Source: Myxococcales bacterium (GTDB lineage Bacteria > Myxococcota_A > Polyangia > Fen-1088). Taken from it: a stretch of DNA of 9,315 bases. The notes under the pieces were generated by a model that made no database searches, was not told the DNA's origin, and saw nothing but the letters and a program-made list of their open reading frames with translations. The position numbers and the translations under genes were made by a program. Location of the stretch: positions 1 to 9,315 of the forward strand of contig PMNO01000636.1 of assembly GCA_003161835.1 (NCBI GenBank). Reading direction: 5' to 3'. Shown piece after piece: positions 5,297-9,315 of this stretch. The first letter of the stretch is position 1. Each line of letters begins with the position of its first letter.

Positions 5297-7138
5297 CTAC
5301 AACGCTGGCTGACGACTGCGAAAGGCTTCGCTCGAGAGAACGCTGCGAATCACGCTCGACAGACTGCCATTAGCGGCCTGGGCTTGATGGGCGAGATAGT
5401 TCGCCCAGTCGGTATCGTCGGGCTGGTTCATCAAACGCCCGATCGCGTAGGTCATGAATTTCTGCGTCATGCAGGGCGAGAAGCGCGGATCCTTGGCCAG
5501 CGCCGCGCCAAGCTCCTTGGCCCCATTGAACGGGGTCCCATCGCTCAACTTGCCGGTCGCATCGACCGGAACCGCGCCCTCCATGGTTCGATACGAACCA
5601 ACGGCGTCGTAGTTCTCCAGCCCGAGGCCCAATGGGTCCATGATGTTGTGGCAGGGAGCGCAAGACGGATTGGCGCGATGGAGCGCCAAAGTCGCGCGCA
5701 AGGTCAACGAAGCGTCCACAGTGAGACTGGTCGAAACGTTGTCCGGGGGGGGCGGAATGTAGCCACAGAGCAGGCGCGAAAAGATGAAATCGCCGCGCTT
5801 GACGGGAGATGTACGGGTGGGCAATGAGGTGGTGGCCAACAAGGACCCCAGGGTCAAGAGCCCTGAACGTTGGCTGCCGGTCGTGTCAGCCCGCCACGTT
5901 CCATCGACCCCTGGCTTGGCGCCGGTCGCGGACAGTCCGTAAAGCTTGGCCAGGGACGCATCCACATAGGTGAAGTTGGCGGTCAACATCGCCGTGACCG
6001 GCTGTGTCGAAGTCATGAAGTCCTGGATGAAATTGCGCGCCTCAAGCCTCATCGAGTGAGCAACGGCGGGGGTGAAGGTCTTGAACGCTGTCGCGTCCGC
6101 CTCGTGCGCTTCCACGTTCTTGAAGTCGAGCCATGCGCCCGCGAACTCATCCAAGAGCGCTGATGAACGTGCATCCGCGAGCATCCGCGTGATTTGCGCT
6201 GTGAGCTGAGCGTCAGTCGTCAACTGACCGGCATCGGCCGCCGCCAGCAGCATATCGTCGGGCATCGAACCCCACAGCGCGTACGACAGGCGGGTCGCCA
6301 GTTCATAGGCGGTCAAGCGATGGGGACCGGCCGCGCCGGCCGGATCGGATTCGACCTTGAAGATGAAATAGGGCGACATCAGAACGGCCGCCAGCGCACT
6401 CTTGAGGCCATCCGTAGGCGTGGCGCCCAATGTCTTCGCGGCGGCAACGGGGGTCATCAGAGCGTCGATCTCGGCCGCGGTCGCGGGCCTGCGGAAGGCG
6501 CGCCGAGCAAAGGCCGTGACGATCATTCGAGCGCACGCGTCGCCACCCGTGTCTACGCTGCAAGTCACGATCGTCTTCTGCCGCGCCGCCGCAGCGGGCG
6601 CGAACAGGTCGTCCATCAGCGCGAACGCCGCATTTTCGTACTCCCGAACATAGTTCGGGGACAAGCTCAGCGCCGAGCCGACCGTCGTGAACTCCCCTCC
6701 GAGATCGTCGGACGGAAAGCCGGTGGCCGGCGTGAGCTGCGTTCCCAGCAAGTCACGCACCGTGTTGTTGTATTCCGAGGCATTCAACCGGCGCAGCGCG
6801 ACCGACCCCGGGTTCGTCGGCGCATTAGCGGGCGGTGTCAGGCTACCGAGCCCGCTGGTAGGCACCATGCTGGCGGGGTTCCCGGTGGCCGGATTCCCGG
6901 TGGCGGGGTTTCCGGTGCCGGGGTTGCCCGTCGCGGGAGTTCCCGTCCCTGGGTTGCCGATACCGGGGTTACCGGTGCCAGGGTTTCCCGTCCCTGGGCT
7001 CCCGGTCGCGGAGGGATCGGAGGATGGGTTGTTGGTACCGGGCAGGCTCTTGTTCCCGGTCACTTTGCCGGTACAGCTGGCAATCCCAAGCAGCAACCCC
7101 ACTCGTCCGAGAGTCTTCAGACCCTTTAGTGATTCCAT
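5297..7138 (-). CDS. DUF1592-family lipoprotein with a c-type haem motif (DUF1587/1595/1592/1588/1585 architecture)
   Basis: This 613-residue exported protein has the multidomain layout first noted in Planctomycetes. GIASC gives a good lipobox with Cys22. Residues 47-90 are a GNPGT/GNPAT pentapeptide repeat linker. A DUF1587-like start is seen at about 116-132 (LRRLNASEYNNTVRDLLG), DUF1595 at about 195-262 (AFARRAFRRPAT), DUF1592 at about 276-400 (AYELATRLSYALWGSMPDD), DUF1588 at about 420-520, and DUF1585 at about 535-608. The motif CAPCH (Cys493, Cys496, His497) in the DUF1588 part followed by MDPLGLGLENYD is a haem c attachment site, so an electron-transfer or oxidoreductase role outside the cytoplasm is likely but unproven. 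The start at ATG 7138 has AAGGAGG 7 nt upstream, inside the preceding gene. It overlaps the DUF1552 gene by 13 bp, which suggests translational coupling. No broken motif was seen. Confidence 0.93.
   Translation of the reverse strand: MESLKGLKTLGRVGLLLGIASCTGKVTGNKSLPGTNNPSSDPSATGSPGTGNPGTGNPGIGNPGTGTPATGNPGTGNPATGNPATGNPASMVPTSGLGSLTPPANAPTNPGSVALRRLNASEYNNTVRDLLGTQLTPATGFPSDDLGGEFTTVGSALSLSPNYVREYENAAFALMDDLFAPAAAARQKTIVTCSVDTGGDACARMIVTAFARRAFRRPATAAEIDALMTPVAAAKTLGATPTDGLKSALAAVLMSPYFIFKVESDPAGAAGPHRLTAYELATRLSYALWGSMPDDMLLAAADAGQLTTDAQLTAQITRMLADARSSALLDEFAGAWLDFKNVEAHEADATAFKTFTPAVAHSMRLEARNFIQDFMTSTQPVTAMLTANFTYVDASLAKLYGLSATGAKPGVDGTWRADTTGSQRSGLLTLGSLLATTSLPTRTSPVKRGDFIFSRLLCGYIPPPPDNVSTSLTVDASLTLRATLALHRANPSCAPCHNIMDPLGLGLENYDAVGSYRTMEGAVPVDATGKLSDGTPFNGAKELGAALAKDPRFSPCMTQKFMTYAIGRLMNQPDDTDWANYLAHQAQAANGSLSSVIRSVLSSEAFRSRQPAL
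6869..6994 (-). repeat. 15-bp coding tandem repeat (GNPGT/GNPAT pentapeptides)
   Basis: Roughly eight to nine near-identical 15-bp units encode GNPGT, GNPAT and variants (one GNPGI, one GTPAT) at residues about 49-90 of the DUF1592 protein, just after the lipid anchor. The units differ mostly by single substitutions, as expected of a tandem array that expands and contracts. The product should be an extended flexible tether. Confidence 0.8.
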
Positions 7139-8526
7139 GCGAGAGCCTCCTTCCCATCGTCGCCGAAAGTCTTCACGGTAACGCCGTACATGCCCAGCAG
7201 AGTGATGTAGAAGTCACCGAACGTCTTCTGCATCGTGTAGTCCTTGAGGACCGGATACTGCACGTGACGATCCGTCGTCACGAGTCCGCCCAGTTGGCCA
7301 GCCACCAGCATGGGGTAGTTGTCGTGGTTGTGCGCGTTGCCGTCTGAAAGATCGCTGCTGATCAGGACCAAGGTGTTATGCAGAAGCGGCTGACCGTCCG
7401 CGTCCGTGCGGGTTTTCAGCTTGGTCAGGAAGCTAGCGATCTGGGTCTGCTTCCAGAGCACCGCGGCCCGGAATTTCGTCAACCGGGAGCCCGCATTCAT
7501 GTGATGCGAAATTGTGTGGTCTGTGGAATCTCCGCCGAGCGCGGAGATCTCGGGGATGAACGAGAGATCCCGCTGATTCTGGGCGTCGCCCATCATGAAC
7601 GAGATGACGCGCGTGATGTCGCACTGGAAGGCAATCGCCATCAGCTCATGCATGGATTCGAGCTGGCCGCTCTGGAAGGCCTGAGTGGCCGCAGGCGCGG
7701 CGGGTTTCGCGCAGCTCTGGCTGGTCGGAGCTTTCTGAAGCTCGTCTTCAAGGGCTCGAATGCCCGTGAACAACTGGTCGACCTTGATGCGGTCGGAGGC
7801 GTTCAAGGTTAGCTTGAGTGCGTCTCCGTGCGGAACGACGGCATCGAGCACGCTCTTCTTCAGCGCCCGGCGCATGGCTGCGTCGGCTGTGCTGGTCGCT
7901 GGGTCGGTTCCCTGGAAAAGATGGTCAAAGGCGGCCTTCGCACTGATCTCCTTGCCCAGGGGCGTCGCGGCTCCCTGGGGATAGCTCATCGTGCCGTCGG
8001 AGTTTGGCATCGACAGTCCACGCCAGGAGATATTCCTCGTGTAGTAGGTTCCAAACTGGTCCGCACCGGCGATGTTGTGCGTTCCGAGTTGCAATGACGG
8101 AATCGCGGTGCAACCGCCAACCGCGTCCGCGACGACCTGGTCCACCGAGGAATTGGTGACCTGCTGTTGCAAAGTAGGCATGCGCGCCGTGAAGAGAGAC
8201 CCAGAACCTATCGCGTGGTCGCCCAGTTGGCGGCGGCGCTGCTGATTCTCGAGTCCGCTCACGAACAGTAAGTCCGACTTGAGGGACTGCATGGGTACGA
8301 GCATGGGGGGGAGCGTCCATGCCGCCCCAGCCCCCGGCGTGGCCGGTACATGCTCGTCGAGTTTATGGCCGTTTGGAAACATGTAGGTCAGGAGCCTCTT
8401 GACCGGAGTACAGGCCGCCGCCGCTCCCGCGCGCCGCGAGTACATGAGGGAGGGCAGCAGGGGCAGCGTTATGGTAACGCCGGCCGACGATATGAACCGT
8501 CGTCTCGACAAGTCTTGGCGTGTCAT
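7126..8526 (-). CDS. Tat-exported DUF1552 (HXXSHH) family protein
   Basis: This 466-residue protein belongs to the DUF1552/HXXSHH family, which probably shares a fold with the DUF1501/sulfatase-like group; its biochemical role is not established. The start is ATG 8526, with GGAGG 5 nt upstream; a TTG four codons earlier (8538) would place the binding site inside the gene. The N-terminus carries a twin-arginine signal, SRRRFI at residues 7-12, then a hydrophobic stretch to about 28 and a probable AxA-type cleavage near 33-39. Tat export implies folding, often with cofactor loading, before export. The family motif HTISHH is at 337-342. Near the C-terminus, SSDLSDGNAHNHDNYP (about 391-406), with His399 and His401, resembles a metal-binding loop of the sulfatase-like fold. 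The adjacent, overlapping DUF1592 gene is this family's habitual partner, so the two probably act in one extracytoplasmic process. Confidence 0.93.
   Translation of the reverse strand: MTRQDLSRRRFISSAGVTITLPLLPSLMYSRRAGAAAACTPVKRLLTYMFPNGHKLDEHVPATPGAGAAWTLPPMLVPMQSLKSDLLFVSGLENQQRRRQLGDHAIGSGSLFTARMPTLQQQVTNSSVDQVVADAVGGCTAIPSLQLGTHNIAGADQFGTYYTRNISWRGLSMPNSDGTMSYPQGAATPLGKEISAKAAFDHLFQGTDPATSTADAAMRRALKKSVLDAVVPHGDALKLTLNASDRIKVDQLFTGIRALEDELQKAPTSQSCAKPAAPAATQAFQSGQLESMHELMAIAFQCDITRVISFMMGDAQNQRDLSFIPEISALGGDSTDHTISHHMNAGSRLTKFRAAVLWKQTQIASFLTKLKTRTDADGQPLLHNTLVLISSDLSDGNAHNHDNYPMLVAGQLGGLVTTDRHVQYPVLKDYTMQKTFGDFYITLLGMYGVTVKTFGDDGKEALAWNH
7146..7152 (-). promoter_or_regulatory. strong ribosome binding site of the DUF1592 gene inside the DUF1552 gene
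   Basis: On the minus strand AAGGAGG lies 7 nt before ATG 7138 and within the last codons of the DUF1552 gene, which stops at 7126. This is the best Shine-Dalgarno sequence in the window. It fixes the start and supports coupled translation. Confidence 0.75.
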
Positions 8527-8531
8527 TCGAA

Positions 8532-8536
8532 CCTCC
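8532..8536 (-). promoter_or_regulatory. ribosome binding site of the DUF1552 gene
   Basis: On the minus strand GGAGG lies 5 nt before ATG 8526. It decides against the TTG at 8538, which would make this site part of the coding sequence, and it puts the twin-arginine motif at residue 7, as is usual. Confidence 0.7.
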
Positions 8537-8560
8537 AATCCAATCGGGGGAAACCAACCG

Positions 8561-8600
8561 GTTCCGTCCCCGCCGCTAGGCCGCGGCGCAGGCGGGGAAC
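8561..8600 (-). other. strong GC-rich inverted repeat upstream of the DUF1552 operon
   Basis: CGCCGC (8571-8576) and GCGGCG (8583-8588) form a perfect 6-bp stem with a 6-nt loop. Alternatively, CCCCGCC (8568-8574) pairs with GGCGGGG (8591-8597), and outer GTTCC (8561-8565) can pair with GGAAC (8596-8600). Two competing stems can therefore form. The site lies about 35 bp before the DUF1552 start and about 105 bp after the stop of the preceding gene. It could be a terminator of that gene lacking a clear T-run, or a structured leader of the operon. The structure is visible; the function is inferred. Confidence 0.4.
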
Positions 8601-8705
8601 GAGCCTGGCTTAGTAGTGAGATCGGTCGCCTTACAGGCTCAGCGCCGATGCCTAACCGGCGTCGCGCGAATGTTATCGGAGGGTTTGGGCGCCCCGGCCA
8701 CCTGG
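8601..8705 (-). other. intergenic region between the barrel-like gene and the DUF1552 operon
   Basis: GAGCCTG (8601-8607) and CAGGCTC (8634-8640) form a perfect 7-bp inverted repeat with a 26-nt loop. With the hairpin at 8561-8600 this makes the 179-bp gap the most structured non-coding stretch in the window. It is the natural place for the operon promoter, but I could not pick a confident -35/-10 pair. Confidence 0.3.
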
Positions 8706-9315
8706 TCAGCGCACGCAGAATTCCACAACGACTCCGGGGCGCAGCCGCCTGGGCGAAATAACCGGGCGGGTTTGGCCGCCGACGTTCACGTCATAGTGGA
8801 CGGCGGTGGGAACCAGGTCCGCCAGCGCGGCGATTCCCACCAGGAATCGGGTACCCACGGCTTTGCGGATGCCGACTGCAGCACCGAAAACCAGCGCTTG
8901 AGACCAGCGCGTGGGGGTCAGCGTCGCGTTGGAATCCAGCGTACCAGGCTGCGGGGACACGCGGACCAGATCCAACCCTCCACCCAGACTCGCGGCCAGC
9001 TGATAGGCCCCGATCGGGAGTCGAAATTCCAACCCACCACGCGCGGCGATGGTTTGGACCTGCACACCCACTTCGGGACTTGCGTACCGTGCCGGCCACT
9101 GAAGCTGGCCGCTGATCCAGGGGCCGACGGTGGCGCGTTGGTCATCCCCGCCCAGGCCGACAGAGAGCCCGGGGCCGTGCAGGATGGGCAAGCCGCCGCC
9201 GGGCACCATCGATGCGTAGAAGACACGCCCGTTTACTCGGAGCGGAGTTCGGGGCCCTGGTGGTGGCCGCTCCAGGACCCCGTTTGACGAAGGGGGCAAG
9301 GAAGGTTGGGGCAGC
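8706..9315 (-). CDS. C-terminal fragment of a possible outer-membrane beta-barrel-like protein
   Basis: The frame is open to the right edge of the window, so the start lies outside; the TTG at 9299 is not a supported start. About 203 residues are visible. They begin in a Pro-rich stretch (NGVLERPPPGPRTPL) and continue as alternating polar/apolar segments rich in Gly, such as GLEFRLPIGAYQLAASLGGG, ALVFGAAVGIRKAVG and RFLVGIAALADLVPTAV, ending in RLRPGVVVEFCVR. This looks like the C-terminal membrane-strand domain found in many poorly characterised myxobacterial proteins, where a variable N-terminal part precedes a small barrel-like domain. The terminal residue is Arg rather than the Phe typical of classic BamA substrates, so barrel insertion is not certain. 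It could instead be a periplasmic beta-rich domain. It lies 179 bp upstream of the DUF1552 gene on the same strand. Confidence 0.6.
   Translation of the reverse strand, partial: LPQPSLPPSSNGVLERPPPGPRTPLRVNGRVFYASMVPGGGLPILHGPGLSVGLGGDDQRATVGPWISGQLQWPARYASPEVGVQVQTIAARGGLEFRLPIGAYQLAASLGGGLDLVRVSPQPGTLDSNATLTPTRWSQALVFGAAVGIRKAVGTRFLVGIAALADLVPTAVHYDVNVGGQTRPVISPRRLRPGVVVEFCVR

Noticed and set aside
4785..5312. 175-residue Pro-rich plus-strand frame
   Set aside because: It is the mirror of the Gly/Ser linker of the esterase and lacks any supported start or domain.
6194..7129. 311-residue plus-strand frame opposite the DUF1592 gene
   Set aside because: Arg/Gly-rich with no recognisable domain. 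The minus frame carries clear family motifs, including the haem site.
8616..9287. 223-residue plus-strand frame over the barrel-like gene
   Set aside because: Composition is Arg/Gln/His-rich without hydrophobic pattern; the minus frame shows regular alternating membrane-strand-like segments and continues to the edge.

Overview
The window looks like chromosomal DNA from a high-GC Myxococcota bacterium, probably of the Sorangium/Polyangium type. Three things point there: strong third-position GC bias, several predicted lipoproteins with long Gly/Thr/Ser-rich linkers directly after the signal peptide, and a DUF1552/DUF1592 pair, a combination common in myxobacteria and Planctomycetes. This taxonomic call is inference. 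I saw no rRNA, tRNA, CRISPR array, insertion sequence, phage gene or recognisable antiviral system.

Layout, left to right. (1) 1-420 (+): the C-terminal two thirds of a HAD-superfamily phosphatase, cut by the window edge. (2) 427-753 (-): a small Cys-containing lipoprotein, convergent with the HAD gene. (3) 798-2624 (+): an exported M2-family (angiotensin-converting-enzyme-like) zinc peptidyl-dipeptidase, divergent from the small lipoprotein across 44 bp. (4) Five consecutive minus-strand genes, transcribed right to left: a C-terminal fragment of a possible outer-membrane beta-barrel protein (8706-9315), a Tat-exported DUF1552 (HXXSHH) protein (7126-8526), a DUF1592-type lipoprotein with one CxxCH haem motif (5297-7138), a lipoprotein esterase of the PF00756 type (3977-5197), and a Cys-rich protein with six C-x6-CC-x4-C repeats (2631-3854).

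How they may work together. The DUF1552 and DUF1592 genes overlap by 13 bp, the downstream one has a strong ribosome binding site, and they are almost certainly co-expressed. The esterase and the Cys-rich gene follow on the same strand after 99 and 122 bp, so they may share the transcript or have their own promoters. Almost every product in the window except the HAD enzyme carries an export signal, so this is a cell-envelope/secretome neighbourhood. Its most distinctive content is the haem-containing DUF1592 module plus esterase, the Cys-repeat protein, and an ACE-like peptidase that seems to lack both chloride-site arginines. The substrate and pathway of the DUF1552/DUF1592 pair cannot be read from the sequence.
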